Made by a program: the position numbers and the translations under genes
DNA from: Paenibacillus sp. 19GGS1-52
GTDB lineage: Bacteria; Bacillota; Bacilli; Paenibacillales; Paenibacillaceae
Length of the DNA: 64,000 nucleotides
Reading direction: 5' to 3'
NCBI RefSeq assembly: GCF_022369515.1
Contig: NZ_CP059724.1
Location: 310,001 to 374,000, forward strand
Shown: one piece after another, positions 19,509 through 28,307 of the stretch
Numbering within the stretch: position 1 is the first letter of the stretch
Layout of the letters: every line of letters begins with the position of its first letter
Notes under the pieces: model-generated
What the model saw: the letters and a program-made list of their open reading frames with translations, nothing else
Told to the model about the DNA's origin: nothing
The model's database searches: none

Positions 19509-19712
19509 CACAAAACAAAGCGTATGCTTCCGAAGCAGTTTTGTTGCAAGCCACATGCAATGAAGTAATGTTCCACAAAACAAAGCGTATGCTTCCGAAG
19601 CAGTTTTGTTGCAAAGCCGCATTCAATGAAGTAATGTTCCACAAAACAAAGCGTATGCTTCCGAAGTAGTTTTGTTGCAAGCCACATGCAATGAAGTAAT
19701 GTTCCACAAAAC
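19509..19712 (+). repeat. Three tandem 65/66-bp repeats plus partial fourth between walH and walI
   Basis: Units begin with CACAAAAC at 19509, 19574, 19640 and (partial) 19705, so the periods are 65, 66 and 65 bp. They are nearly identical. Each unit holds a hairpin (ACAAAAC with GTTTTGT, inner GCTTCCGAAGC) and a smaller one (TTGCA with TGCAA). The array occupies an otherwise compact operon and ends right before the walI ribosome site. Confidence 0.92.
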
Positions 19713-19729
19713 TTTTAGGAGGTGAGAGT

Positions 19730-20470
19730 ATGGATTGGGGAAGAGCCAAAAATGTGCTAATCTACGCTTTTCTGCTGCTGAATCTGCTGCTGTGTTATCA
19801 GCTGTGGAATGATCTGCATGATCAGGTCAGCGCCAATCTTGATTTCACCTCCCTTTCTGAAGAAACACAAGCAGTGATGGAACAGAAGGGAATTAGGGTG
19901 TTATGCCCAATCCCGGCTGCGACACCGCAGCTGCCTGATATTACCTATAATTATTCCGGGGAGGAGCAGAATGAAGCGCCGGTGCTGCTGAAGCTTCCGA
20001 TAGACAGCAAACTGATCTACTCTTCATTCACCGAGCTTAGCGATCAACTGATGGGCCAGATCTCGGACATTGCCAACTACCGCTTCGATTCCCAGGAAAG
20101 TGAGATAGGTAAATTTGTACTCCACCCGCTAGTGGATAATCAGTGGTCGCTGTTCCGCGTGAGACTGGAGTTAATCAATAGCAATCAGAAGATTGTGGCC
20201 TACCGTTGGCCACAGATCAAGATTGGAACCAGTAACAAAGAGGATCTACAGAAGGTGCTCCCTGCATCCCAAGCGCTGAGCAGTTTAATTGAGAAATATT
20301 TTCCGGTCGATTCGGTAGTCAAGGAGATTGAGCTGGGGTATTACGGTGAATTGTTTAACTCCGAAAGTCAGGTCGCGTCTCCAATGTGGCGGTTCATGCT
20401 TGAGAATGGCAAAGCCTATTACGTAGATGCCATTAGTGCGGACATCATCAGTCCGAAGACAACAGAGTAG
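19730..20470 (+). CDS. walI: WalI (YycI), regulatory membrane protein of WalK
   Basis: The 246-residue protein has MDWGRAKNVLIYAFLLLNLLL at its N-terminus, which matches the start of YycI proteins: a short tail, then one membrane helix (about 8-24). The rest is extracellular and resembles the YycH/YycI fold. The TTTTAGGAGG ribosome site directly follows the tandem repeats. It forms a complex with WalH that regulates WalK. Confidence 0.92.
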   Translation: MDWGRAKNVLIYAFLLLNLLLCYQLWNDLHDQVSANLDFTSLSEETQAVMEQKGIRVLCPIPAATPQLPDITYNYSGEEQNEAPVLLKLPIDSKLIYSSFTELSDQLMGQISDIANYRFDSQESEIGKFVLHPLVDNQWSLFRVRLELINSNQKIVAYRWPQIKIGTSNKEDLQKVLPASQALSSLIEKYFPVDSVVKEIELGYYGELFNSESQVASPMWRFMLENGKAYYVDAISADIISPKTTE

Positions 20471-20484
20471 AGGGAGTAAGAAAT

Positions 20485-21291
20485 ATGGGGATTTCATTTA
20501 CAGTACTGTCCAGTGGTTCTACTGGCAACGTAACGGTGGTGCGTAACGGGGAGACAACGCTGATGATTGATGCGGGCCTTAGTGCGAAGCGGATTGATGA
20601 GCTGCTGGGTATGCGTGAGCTGACGGGCAAGGATATCGACGGGATTCTGATTACACATGAGCATTCCGATCATATCAAAGGACTTGGGGCAATGGCGCGC
20701 AAATACGATCTTCCGATCTACGCGAATACCAATACTTGGGGAGCGATTGAGAAGGGGATTGGTAAAATAGCTGAACATAACCGGATTATTATGGAATCCG
20801 GAGAACATATAGACTTTGGCAGCCTTAGGGTGGAATCATTTGCGATTTCCCATGATGCTGCTGAGCCCGTAGCCTATAACTTTTACGACGGGAAAGAGAA
20901 GTTGTCTGTAGCTACCGATTTGGGTTATGTCAGCGATAAGGTGAGAGCGGCAATTGCAGATTCCGATGTAATGGTGCTGGAGGCAAATCATGATATTGAG
21001 ATGCTCAGAATGGGACGTTATCCGTGGAACACGAAACGGCGTATTCTAGGCGATATGGGCCATCTATCAAACGAAGCAGCAGGCGCAGCGCTTAGTGAGA
21101 TTCTTACTGGGCGGACCAAACGTACTTACCTGGCGCATTTAAGTCGGGATCATAATATGATGGATCTGGCAAAGATGTCAGTTCGTTATGCGATGGAGGA
21201 CCGGGGCTGTTTTTTCAAAGATAGTGAGTTTAAACTATGTGATACGTATTATGATCGCCCTACGCCATGGGATACGGTGAGCCAGTCATAA
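20485..21291 (+). CDS. walJ: WalJ (YycJ), metallo-beta-lactamase fold hydrolase
   Basis: The 268-residue enzyme carries the MBL motif THEHSDHIKGLG (HxHxDH), an aspartate in ATDLGYVSDKV, the EANHD segment and a C-terminal HLSRDHN. YycJ is reported as a DNA exonuclease-like MBL protein that affects mutation repair and WalRK-linked phenotypes. It begins 14 bases after walI with AGGGAG upstream and closes the wal operon. Its 3' end overlaps a small gene on the other strand by 32 bases. Confidence 0.93.
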   Translation: MGISFTVLSSGSTGNVTVVRNGETTLMIDAGLSAKRIDELLGMRELTGKDIDGILITHEHSDHIKGLGAMARKYDLPIYANTNTWGAIEKGIGKIAEHNRIIMESGEHIDFGSLRVESFAISHDAAEPVAYNFYDGKEKLSVATDLGYVSDKVRAAIADSDVMVLEANHDIEMLRMGRYPWNTKRRILGDMGHLSNEAAGAALSEILTGRTKRTYLAHLSRDHNMMDLAKMSVRYAMEDRGCFFKDSEFKLCDTYYDRPTPWDTVSQS

Positions 21292-21466
21292 GCTGATCCA
21301 ATTCAGCGGTCTTGCGCTCAAGTTCCTGGCGGGAGATAAGCCCTTTATCAATCAGCAGCTCAATCATGGCACTAAGAGTAAGGGTCATATGATAGTGTTC
21401 ATCCTTCAGATCACCTAGTTTACCAATGAACTGTACCAGATCAATACTTGTGGAGAAAGATTCCAT
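21260..21466 (-). CDS. Small helical protein of unknown function
   Basis: The 68-residue product is mainly two helices (LVQFIGKLGDLKDEHYHMTL and MIELLIDKGLISRQELERK). The second resembles the short helical segments that end nitrile-hydratase-beta-like or regulatory proteins, but no family is certain. A good AAAGGAG site lies nine bases before the ATG, which supports a real gene. It converges on walJ and overlaps its last 32 bases. Confidence 0.65.
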   Translation of the reverse strand: MESFSTSIDLVQFIGKLGDLKDEHYHMTLTLSAMIELLIDKGLISRQELERKTAELDQLMTGSPYPMA

Positions 21467-21850
21467 ATTCTGCTTCTCCTTTCGAATTGAAAAATGTAAA
21501 AAATTTGCAAGGAATTCGCTTCAGAAAAGCCACGACTGAACGTCTGCCTGTGATACAATCTATATAGAGAATAAGTTAAGCGTAATTCTGTAGTGCTTGC
21601 TATTATTGTAGTCTGTTAAGTTGAAAAATATTCCGAAATAAGAGAAACGGCTGTGTTCTTCTGATAAAGGACAAGATCCGTTTTATAAAATAGCCTTACT
21701 TTACGCTAAATACCACTTTCTTGTGGTAAAGGGATAAAGTGAAACCTTTTAACACTATTTGGAGTCTGGAAGATAGATTGATATAGCTCGGGCGTTGTTG
21801 CTTGGCGTTCAGGTCATGAATGCAGTAGCAATAGAGGGGAGAGGATTTGG
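21467..21850. other. Intergenic region upstream of htrA
   Basis: About 380 bases without a gene. It contains a hairpin (TACCAC with GTGGTA near 21711-21728) and a TACAAT hexamer near 21554 that could be a -10. A partial WalR-like pair (TGTAAA, then TGCAAG) near 21495 does not meet the consensus. It probably holds divergent promoters for htrA and the small minus-strand gene. Confidence 0.45.
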
Positions 21851-23092
21851 GTGGGACTGTTTCAAGATGATTTCTATTCAACTAAAGTATCGCGGCGTAA
21901 AGATCGAAAAGGAACAAAGGGATCCACAACTCGCGGCTGGTCTGTTCGCAAATCACGCCGTAGTCTGCCAACTTGGCAGATATCTGCCATCTGCTCTTTA
22001 CTCAGCGCGGTGGTTGCGGTGCTTCTCTTCAGTTTGCTTACAGGCCAACTAACACATGAGACGGCTCAGAATCCGGCAAAGATTGAGAATGTTACCCCGA
22101 GCAGTGGTGATCCATATGATCGGATTATTCAGGCTGCGGCTCTAGTTCGCCCTGCCGTAGTGAGTATCATTAACCATAAGGAAGATAATAAGGAACTTAA
22201 TATTCTGGATGAGTCGGCATTAGGCTCCGGGGTTATATATAAGAAAGATGCTAAAAAGGCATACATTATTACGAATAATCATGTCATCGAAGGTTCTAGT
22301 AAACTAGAGGTGGTTACAATTGACGGGGAGACTCGCAAAGCATCGCTAGTTGGTGCCGATAAGGTTAGTGACATTGCCGTACTCTCCATTGATGCTAAAG
22401 GAATAAATACGATCGCACAGATCGGGGACTCCTCGAAGCTACGTCTCGGCGAAACGGTAATTGCCATTGGCAACCCACTGGGTCTTGGCGATTCACTAAC
22501 TTCTGGTATTGTCAGCTATACGGAACGGATGATTCCAGTGTCGCTCAATCAGGATGGTGTATATGATTGGGAGCAGGAAGTGATTCAGACGGATGCAGCA
22601 ATTAATGAAGGCAACAGTGGTGGTGCGCTTGTAGATCTGGAGGGTAAGGTCATTGGTATTAATACGATGAAGATTTCAGATACGGGTGTAGAAGGTCTCG
22701 GCTTTGCCATTCCGTCCAATCATGTGATGGAGAATGCGGCTGAACTAGCTGAAAAAGGGAAGATAGCCCGTTCCTATCTGGGTGTCTATTCTGTAGATTT
22801 GAATAATCCCTATGTTCCACTCGCAGAGGATCAACGCAAGGAATTGAACCTGCCAGCTAGCATTAAAGACGGTGTAGTCGTTCTGGATGCTGTTGGACCT
22901 GCAAAGGTCGCTGGGCTGAAATTTAATGATGTCATTACGAAATTTGATAATGAGCCGATTACTTCAACGCTCTCATTGCGCAAATATTTATATGATAGTA
23001 CCAAGATTGGTGACGAGCTAAAGATTACCTTTTATCGCAATGGAGTTGTGAAGCAGGTTGTAGTAAAACTTCTTGAAAAACCAGAGGAATAA
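21851..23092 (+). CDS. HtrA/DegP-type trypsin-like serine protease with PDZ domain
   Basis: The 413-residue protein has a basic cytoplasmic tail, one membrane helix (about 45-65) and a trypsin-like domain. Catalytic His is in ITNNHVIEG, Asp in SDIAVLSI and Ser in NEGNSGGAL. A PDZ domain (about 315-405) follows. It degrades or chaperones misfolded exported proteins. It starts at GTG with GGGGAGAGG upstream. The position after walJ corresponds to htrC (yycK) of B. subtilis, so that name is plausible. Confidence 0.93.
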   Translation: MGLFQDDFYSTKVSRRKDRKGTKGSTTRGWSVRKSRRSLPTWQISAICSLLSAVVAVLLFSLLTGQLTHETAQNPAKIENVTPSSGDPYDRIIQAAALVRPAVVSIINHKEDNKELNILDESALGSGVIYKKDAKKAYIITNNHVIEGSSKLEVVTIDGETRKASLVGADKVSDIAVLSIDAKGINTIAQIGDSSKLRLGETVIAIGNPLGLGDSLTSGIVSYTERMIPVSLNQDGVYDWEQEVIQTDAAINEGNSGGALVDLEGKVIGINTMKISDTGVEGLGFAIPSNHVMENAAELAEKGKIARSYLGVYSVDLNNPYVPLAEDQRKELNLPASIKDGVVVLDAVGPAKVAGLKFNDVITKFDNEPITSTLSLRKYLYDSTKIGDELKITFYRNGVVKQVVVKLLEKPEE

Positions 23093-23273
23093 AAGCGCTA
23101 AAGAGTGTATATACTGCTATTGTAGGTGAGACAAATTATCCGGCTGGTAACCCTTACATTGGGAAGTCAGCCTTATACGGGAAAATAAGGGGAAATACGG
23201 ATAGCTCTCTTGCCTTTGCTATTCAGGTGTGGTAATATGATAACAATCATACAGTTGATACCTAATTCTTGCA

Positions 23274-23302
23274 TTGAAAAGGGCTGTCAAGTAGAGTTAT
23301 AC
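23274..23302 (+). promoter_or_regulatory. Promoter of the cold-shock gene
   Basis: TTGAAA (23274-23279), a 17-nt spacer, TTATAC (23297-23302). The 290-base gap before the gene holds this promoter and an AT-rich leader of about 75 nt, as is common for csp genes. Confidence 0.7.
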
Positions 23303-23382
23303 AACCTTTTTCAATGTGTGAATTTTTTCTTTGTCTGAAGATAAAAAGAACATATTAATTTAAATTTGTGGAGGTAACACAC

Positions 23383-23583
23383 ATGCAAACAGGTACAGTT
23401 AAATGGTTTAACGCAGAAAAAGGATTCGGATTCATCGAGGTTGAAGGCGGAAGTGACGTATTCGTTCACTTTAGCGCAATTACTGGCGACGGCTTCAAAA
23501 CTTTGGACGAAGGCCAACGCGTTGAATTCAACGTTGTTCAAGGCAACCGCGGACCACAAGCCGAAAACGTTGTAAAACTGTAA
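23383..23583 (+). CDS. Cold-shock protein (CspA/CspB family)
   Basis: The 66-residue protein consists of one cold-shock domain with RNP1 KGFGFIEV and RNP2 VFVHFSAI. It binds single-stranded RNA and DNA and prevents inhibitory mRNA structure. ATG at 23383 is eight bases after GGAGGT, and [10 protein letters not shown] is the usual start of the family. Confidence 0.97.
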   Translation: MQTGTVKWFNAEKGFGFIEVEGGSDVFVHFSAITGDGFKTLDEGQRVEFNVVQGNRGPQAENVVKL

Positions 23584-23594
23584 TAATAGAAGGT

Positions 23595-23633
23595 GCCGTC
23601 CCCGCTTGTGAAAGTTGGGACGGCCTTTTTTTT
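23595..23633 (+). terminator. Terminator after the cold-shock gene
   Basis: GCCGTCCC pairs with GGGACGGC and is followed by eight T. Confidence 0.9.
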
Positions 23634-23685
23634 ACATTTCCATCGGTTTTCTCAACTTTTGACATAAAGGAAGGGAGGAACGGTA

Positions 23686-23916
23686 ATGAACTACCGGAAG
23701 AAGCCTTTAGAAGAAATACCGGAAGAGGATACCGCAATCTGGGCCTGTACCAATGATGGATGTAACGGATGGATGAGGGATAATTTTGCATTTGAACATG
23801 CGCCTTCTTGCCGTCTATGTCACTCCCCAATGGTTCGCAGTATGAAGATGCTGCCGATTTTGCTTAATTCCAATGGCGATCTCAAGTCGCTGAAGAAGGG
23901 TACTTCTATCACCTAA
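23686..23916 (+). CDS. YdjO-type small zinc-ribbon protein (cold inducible)
   Basis: The 76-residue protein has two Cys pairs, CTNDGC and CRLC, as in the YdjO family, and a WACTNDGCNGWMRDNFAF core. B. subtilis YdjO is described as cold inducible and its biochemical role is unknown. Its place next to a cold-shock gene fits that description. The start has AGGGAGG upstream. Confidence 0.85.
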   Translation: MNYRKKPLEEIPEEDTAIWACTNDGCNGWMRDNFAFEHAPSCRLCHSPMVRSMKMLPILLNSNGDLKSLKKGTSIT

Positions 23917-23963
23917 CTTACGCTTTATGAGCTGAGCATTTTATAGAATGACGTACAGCAAAG

Positions 23964-23990
23964 AGACGGGTAAACCGTCTTATTTTTTTT
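23964..23990 (+). terminator. Terminator after the ydjO-like gene
   Basis: AGACGG pairs with CCGTCT, followed by TATTTTTTTT. Confidence 0.8.
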
Positions 23991-24006
23991 GCTTATTTTC
24001 GAAATA

Positions 24007-24024
24007 TTGTGATATTTGTCACAA
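24007..24024 (+). promoter_or_regulatory. Rex/FNR-like operator 1 upstream of cydA
   Basis: TTGTGATATTTGTCACAA is an 18-bp palindrome that fits the Rex consensus (TTGTGAA-N4-TTCACAA) and also TGTGA-N6-TCACA of FNR/CRP proteins. Rex represses cyd genes in B. subtilis when NADH is low. Confidence 0.7.
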
Positions 24025-24054
24025 ATATATTGTTTTTTGCCTCTAAATGGGGTG

Positions 24055-24075
24055 TATAATGTGATTATTATCACA
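24055..24075 (+). promoter_or_regulatory. cydA -10 region with operator 2
   Basis: TATAAT (24055-24060) overlaps a second palindrome, TGTGATTATTATCACA (24060-24075). A repressor bound here would block the promoter directly. Confidence 0.65.
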
Positions 24076-24137
24076 CTTTGATCTTCGAATTTTTGACAAA
24101 ATATAAGTACGAAAAGGGAAGAAGGAAGGGGAGAAAT

Positions 24138-25541
24138 ATGGATACAGTGATGCTGTCGCGGTTTCAGTTTGCATCGACAACGATTTTTCATTATTTCTTT
24201 GTGCCGGTGTCTATCGGACTAGCGCTCCTGATTGCGATCATGGAGACGATGTATGTCAGAAAAGGGAATGAAGAGTACAAGAAGATGGCTCAGTTCTGGG
24301 GAAAGCTGTTCCTCATTAACTTTGCAGTAGGCGTTGTAACGGGGATATTACAGGAATTCCAATTCGGGATGAACTGGTCCGATTATTCGCGTTTTGTCGG
24401 TGATGTGTTCGGAGCACCACTAGCTATTGAAGCGCTGTTGGCTTTTTTCTTGGAGTCTACATTCATAGGGCTGTGGATCTTTGGGTGGGATAAGGTTTCC
24501 AAGAGAGTGCATCTGTTATCCATTTGGCTGGTAGCGTTCGGAACGATGTTGTCTGCTTTCTGGATCTTAGCCGCCAACTCTTTCATGCAGCACCCTGTGG
24601 GGTTTGCCATAAATAACGGACGGGCAGAGATGAATGATTTCTTAGCCCTGATAACAAACGGCCAGTTGCTGGTGGAATTCCCACATACAGTGCTGGCTGC
24701 ATATGCAACGGGAGCATTTCTGGTAACGGGGATTAGTGCGTATAAGCTGCTGAGAAAGCAGGAAGTATCTTTTTTCAAAAAGTCATTTGAGATTGCTGCT
24801 ATTGTAGGTATTGTCTCTTCGATGGGTGTGGCTGTTGCAGGACATGCTCAAGCGCAGTATTTGGTCAAAACTCAGCCGATGAAGATGGCAGCGTCTGAAG
24901 GCTTGTGGGGTAAGAGTGGTGACCCAGCACCTTGGACTATATATGCTAATATTGATCCGGAGAACAAGGTGAGTAGCAATGAAATTCAAATACCTTATTT
25001 GCTCAGTTTTCTCTCCTACAGTAAATTCTCTGGTGAAGTTAAAGGGATGAACCAACTGCAAGCTGAATATGTGCAGAAATATGGTGAGGGGGATTATATC
25101 CCGCCCGTGCGCACAACCTTCTGGAGCTTCCGGATCATGGTTGCGGCTGGTACAGCGATGATCGTGTTGGGTCTGTATGCTATCTATCTGATCTGGCGCA
25201 AAAAAATGGACCGTCCAAACACTTGGTTTATGCGGTTCATGCTCTGGGGGCTGCTGCTTCCACCAATCGCCAATACGGCAGGCTGGATTATGACTGAAAT
25301 TGGACGCCAGCCGTGGACGGTATTTGGTCTTATGCAGACTAAGGATAGTGTATCTCCTAATATTTCGAGTGGACAGGTGTTATTCTCGGTTATTTCTTTT
25401 ACGACTATATACGCGATTCTAGGAATCGTAATGATTGGGTTGTTCATCAAGGTCATCAGAAAAGGCCCTTATGCCATGGATAATGATCACGATGTTTCGC
25501 ATGATCCATATAACAAGGAGGTGTCCCCAAATGTCTCTTAA
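24138..25541 (+). CDS. cydA: Cytochrome bd ubiquinol/menaquinol oxidase subunit I
   Basis: The 467-residue polytopic protein is the size of B. subtilis CydA (468). Its N-terminus (LSRFQFASTTIFHYFFVP) carries the haem b595 His, and GRQPWTVFG is conserved in the family. It holds the haem groups that oxidise quinol and reduce oxygen with high affinity in the membrane. Start chosen at 24138 with AAGGGGAG upstream; an upstream in-frame start would add an unlikely tail. The Q-loop looks short, as in Gram-positive oxidases. Confidence 0.96.
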   Translation: MDTVMLSRFQFASTTIFHYFFVPVSIGLALLIAIMETMYVRKGNEEYKKMAQFWGKLFLINFAVGVVTGILQEFQFGMNWSDYSRFVGDVFGAPLAIEALLAFFLESTFIGLWIFGWDKVSKRVHLLSIWLVAFGTMLSAFWILAANSFMQHPVGFAINNGRAEMNDFLALITNGQLLVEFPHTVLAAYATGAFLVTGISAYKLLRKQEVSFFKKSFEIAAIVGIVSSMGVAVAGHAQAQYLVKTQPMKMAASEGLWGKSGDPAPWTIYANIDPENKVSSNEIQIPYLLSFLSYSKFSGEVKGMNQLQAEYVQKYGEGDYIPPVRTTFWSFRIMVAAGTAMIVLGLYAIYLIWRKKMDRPNTWFMRFMLWGLLLPPIANTAGWIMTEIGRQPWTVFGLMQTKDSVSPNISSGQVLFSVISFTTIYAILGIVMIGLFIKVIRKGPYAMDNDHDVSHDPYNKEVSPNVS

Positions 25542-26544
25542 TGAATTATGGTTCTTGCTGATTGCCGTGTTGTTCGTAGGATTCTTCTTCTTGGAGGGCT
25601 TCGATTTCGGGGTGGGAATGGAAACACAGTTTCTGGCCAAGAATGATACAGAGCGCCGGGTGCTGATTAACTCGATCGGGCCTTTCTGGGATGCTAATGA
25701 GGTCTGGCTGATTACAGCTGCTGGGGCGATGTTCGCTGCTTTTCCCGATTGGTATGCTACGCTGTTCAGTGGATTCTACATTCCCTTTGTCTTCGCCTTG
25801 CTGGCTCTAATTGCTCGCGGAGTGGCCTTTGAATTCAGAGGCAAACGCGATTCGCAGGCTTGGAAAAGAACATGGGATGCTTGCATCTTCTTCGGCAGCG
25901 CCCTCCCTCCTTTCCTGCTGGCAGTTGTCTTCGCCAGCTTCATCAAAGGCTTGCCGATTGATGGGGATATGCAGATGTATGCTGGATTTACGGATATCGT
26001 CAATGTCTATACAGTCGTAGCTGGTGTTACGGTAGTTCTGCTCTGCCTGGTGCATGGACTGATGTTCACCACGCTTCGTACGTCTGGCGATCTGCAGAAC
26101 CGCGCACGGAAGCTGGGTCAGAAATTGCTGCTTCCACTGGGCGCATTACTGTTGGCTTTTGTAATTATGACTTACAATATGACAGACATATTTGAAAAGC
26201 ATGGAGCCTGGCTGCTAATTATGGTTGTTCTGGGGATTGTGGCTTATGTACTGGCTGGATACTTCATGATGAAGAAGAAAGATAGTCTTGCCTTTGGAAT
26301 GACCGGAGCTGTAATTGCGCTGTCGGTAGCTTCAATCTTTGTGGGCCTGTTCCCACGGGTCATGATTAGCTCCATTGATCAAGCCTTCAATCTGACCATC
26401 ACGAATGCGGCTTCGGGCCATTATTCACTGAAGGTCATGACGATTGTGGCGCTGACGATGCTGCCGTTCGTGCTGGGATATCAGATTTGGAGTTACTTTA
26501 TCTTTCACAAACGGATTCATGAGAAGGAGCATCTTGAATACTAA
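25531..26544 (+). CDS. cydB: Cytochrome bd oxidase subunit II
   Basis: The 337-residue membrane protein has FFFLEGFDFGVG at the N-terminus and the GPFWDANEVWLI stretch typical of CydB. It overlaps cydA by 11 bases; its ribosome site AAGGAGG lies inside cydA. It pairs with CydA and shares the stop/start TAATG with cydD. Confidence 0.96.
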   Translation: MSLNELWFLLIAVLFVGFFFLEGFDFGVGMETQFLAKNDTERRVLINSIGPFWDANEVWLITAAGAMFAAFPDWYATLFSGFYIPFVFALLALIARGVAFEFRGKRDSQAWKRTWDACIFFGSALPPFLLAVVFASFIKGLPIDGDMQMYAGFTDIVNVYTVVAGVTVVLLCLVHGLMFTTLRTSGDLQNRARKLGQKLLLPLGALLLAFVIMTYNMTDIFEKHGAWLLIMVVLGIVAYVLAGYFMMKKKDSLAFGMTGAVIALSVASIFVGLFPRVMISSIDQAFNLTITNAASGHYSLKVMTIVALTMLPFVLGYQIWSYFIFHKRIHEKEHLEY

Positions 26545-28307
26545 TGGATAAGAATTTGCTAAGGTATAAAGGAGTTATGCCGGTCTTTCTGATCGTAGGC
26601 TTCCTTACCCTGGTGCAAAGCGTGTCCATTCTTCTGCTGGCCAAATGGCTGGCAGAAGTCATTTCTGCACTGTTTGCGGGAGAACCGCTGAAGGAACAAT
26701 GGGGCACTGCGCTATTGTTCCTTCTTGCGTTTCTCATGCGCCATGCCTGTTCTATGCTGATGGGCCGTGTCTCCTACCGTTTTGCGGAAATGACCGGCAG
26801 CAGCATGCGAAGAGAAATGATGGACAAGCTGTTCCAGCTTGGGCCCAGAATGGTAGGCGACCGGGGAACCGGAAATCTGGTTACGCTTGTACTGGAAGGA
26901 GTAACAAAGTTCCGTACTTACCTGGAGCTGATTATTCCACGGATGGTAGGGATGTCCGTTACACCAGCCTTGCTGCTCATTTATGTCTACACACAGGACA
27001 TGACGAGCGGTATTATTCTTACGGTGACGATGCCAATTATTATTGTCTTCATGATTCTGATCGGTATGACGGCCCGCAAGCAAATGGACCGCCAGTTGAA
27101 GTCTTACCGCACGTTGTCCAATCACTTCGTCGATTCGCTGCGCGGCTTAGAAACACTGAAATTTCTCGGACGCAGCCGCAGTCATAGTCAGAGTATTTCT
27201 GATGTGAGCGATCGCTACCGCTCGGCGACCATGCGTACACTGCGCGTGGCGTTTATGTCCTCGTTCGCCATGGACTTCTTCACAATGCTGTCTGTAGCTA
27301 CGGTTGCCGTAAGTTTAGGCCTTAGACTCGTCAACGAACAGATGACGTTGCTTACTGGCTTGACCATTCTTATTTTGGCTCCGGAATATTTCCTGCCGGT
27401 TCGGCTCGTAGGTACAGATTTCCATGCCACGCTGGACGGGAAGGAAGCAGGAGAGGCAATGAAGAGTATTATTGACCGGGATACGGTGAAGGCTGTGGTG
27501 CTAGAGGGCAAGGGGAATGAACTTGCTATTGCAGCTGATTCTGCGGAATCCATTTTTAAGTGGCATCCCGAGAGTATACTTACGCTAAATGAAGTCAGCG
27601 TGCAATTTGAAGAGGGTGACCTTTCTTCGCTCAAAGGTATTAACCTGCAATGTAAAGGTGCCAGCAAAATTGGTATTATCGGGGAGAGCGGTGCGGGTAA
27701 ATCTACGCTCGTGGATGTACTCGGCGGCTTCCTGCACCCTACCTCCGGGAGTATTACAATCGATGGCAATCATGTTAGTGCCCTCACCGATGAGGCTTGG
27801 CGCAAGCAGACCTCCTATATTCCGCAGCGGCCTTATATTTTCAGTGGTACGCTCTCGGATAATGTACGCTTCTATTATCCAGAGGCTACGCTGGAAGAAG
27901 TTGCCGCAGCGGTGGCTGCGACTGGATTATCAAGACTGGTGGCCTCTTTGCCGAATGGCCTGGATGAGATGATTGGGGGCGGCGGTCGTGTGTTGAGTGG
28001 CGGACAGGAGCAGCGGGTAGCGTTAGCCCGCGCTTTGCTGAGCAGCCGTCCGATCATGCTGCTGGATGAGCCGACAGCTCATCTTGATATTGAGACAGAG
28101 GTTGAACTGAAAGAAACCATGCTGCCGCTATTTGCTGGAAAGCTGGTGTTTCTAGCTACACATCGTCTGCACTGGATGGTCGATATGGATCTTATTATTG
28201 TGATGCAGCAGGGACAAGTGGCGGAGATCGGTACCCACGGGGAGCTAGTAGCCCGTAAGGGTGCATATTATGAGCTTATACAAGCGCAATTGGAGGGAAT
28301 CCATTGA
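26544..28307 (+). CDS. cydD: CydD, ABC exporter subunit needed for cytochrome bd assembly
   Basis: The 587-residue half transporter has six membrane helices (about 1-310) and a nucleotide-binding domain with GESGAGKS, LSGGQEQRVALARALL and LLDEPTAHLD. CydDC exports glutathione/cysteine in E. coli and is needed to assemble the bd oxidase. The one-base overlap with cydB and the four-base overlap with cydC show a single cydABDC operon. Confidence 0.94.
   Translation: MDKNLLRYKGVMPVFLIVGFLTLVQSVSILLLAKWLAEVISALFAGEPLKEQWGTALLFLLAFLMRHACSMLMGRVSYRFAEMTGSSMRREMMDKLFQLGPRMVGDRGTGNLVTLVLEGVTKFRTYLELIIPRMVGMSVTPALLLIYVYTQDMTSGIILTVTMPIIIVFMILIGMTARKQMDRQLKSYRTLSNHFVDSLRGLETLKFLGRSRSHSQSISDVSDRYRSATMRTLRVAFMSSFAMDFFTMLSVATVAVSLGLRLVNEQMTLLTGLTILILAPEYFLPVRLVGTDFHATLDGKEAGEAMKSIIDRDTVKAVVLEGKGNELAIAADSAESIFKWHPESILTLNEVSVQFEEGDLSSLKGINLQCKGASKIGIIGESGAGKSTLVDVLGGFLHPTSGSITIDGNHVSALTDEAWRKQTSYIPQRPYIFSGTLSDNVRFYYPEATLEEVAAAVAATGLSRLVASLPNGLDEMIGGGGRVLSGGQEQRVALARALLSSRPIMLLDEPTAHLDIETEVELKETMLPLFAGKLVFLATHRLHWMVDMDLIIVMQQGQVAEIGTHGELVARKGAYYELIQAQLEGIH

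Noticed and set aside
19509..19712. Possible CRISPR array
   Set aside because: The repeats are contiguous 65/66-bp units without unique spacers, and there are no cas genes.
19489..19749. Open frame of 86 codons on the minus strand across the tandem repeats
   Set aside because: It only exists because the 65/66-bp repeats keep a frame open; repeated peptide, no ribosome site.
21490..21507. WalR box upstream of htrA
   Set aside because: TGTAAA-N5-TGCAAG fails the second half site.
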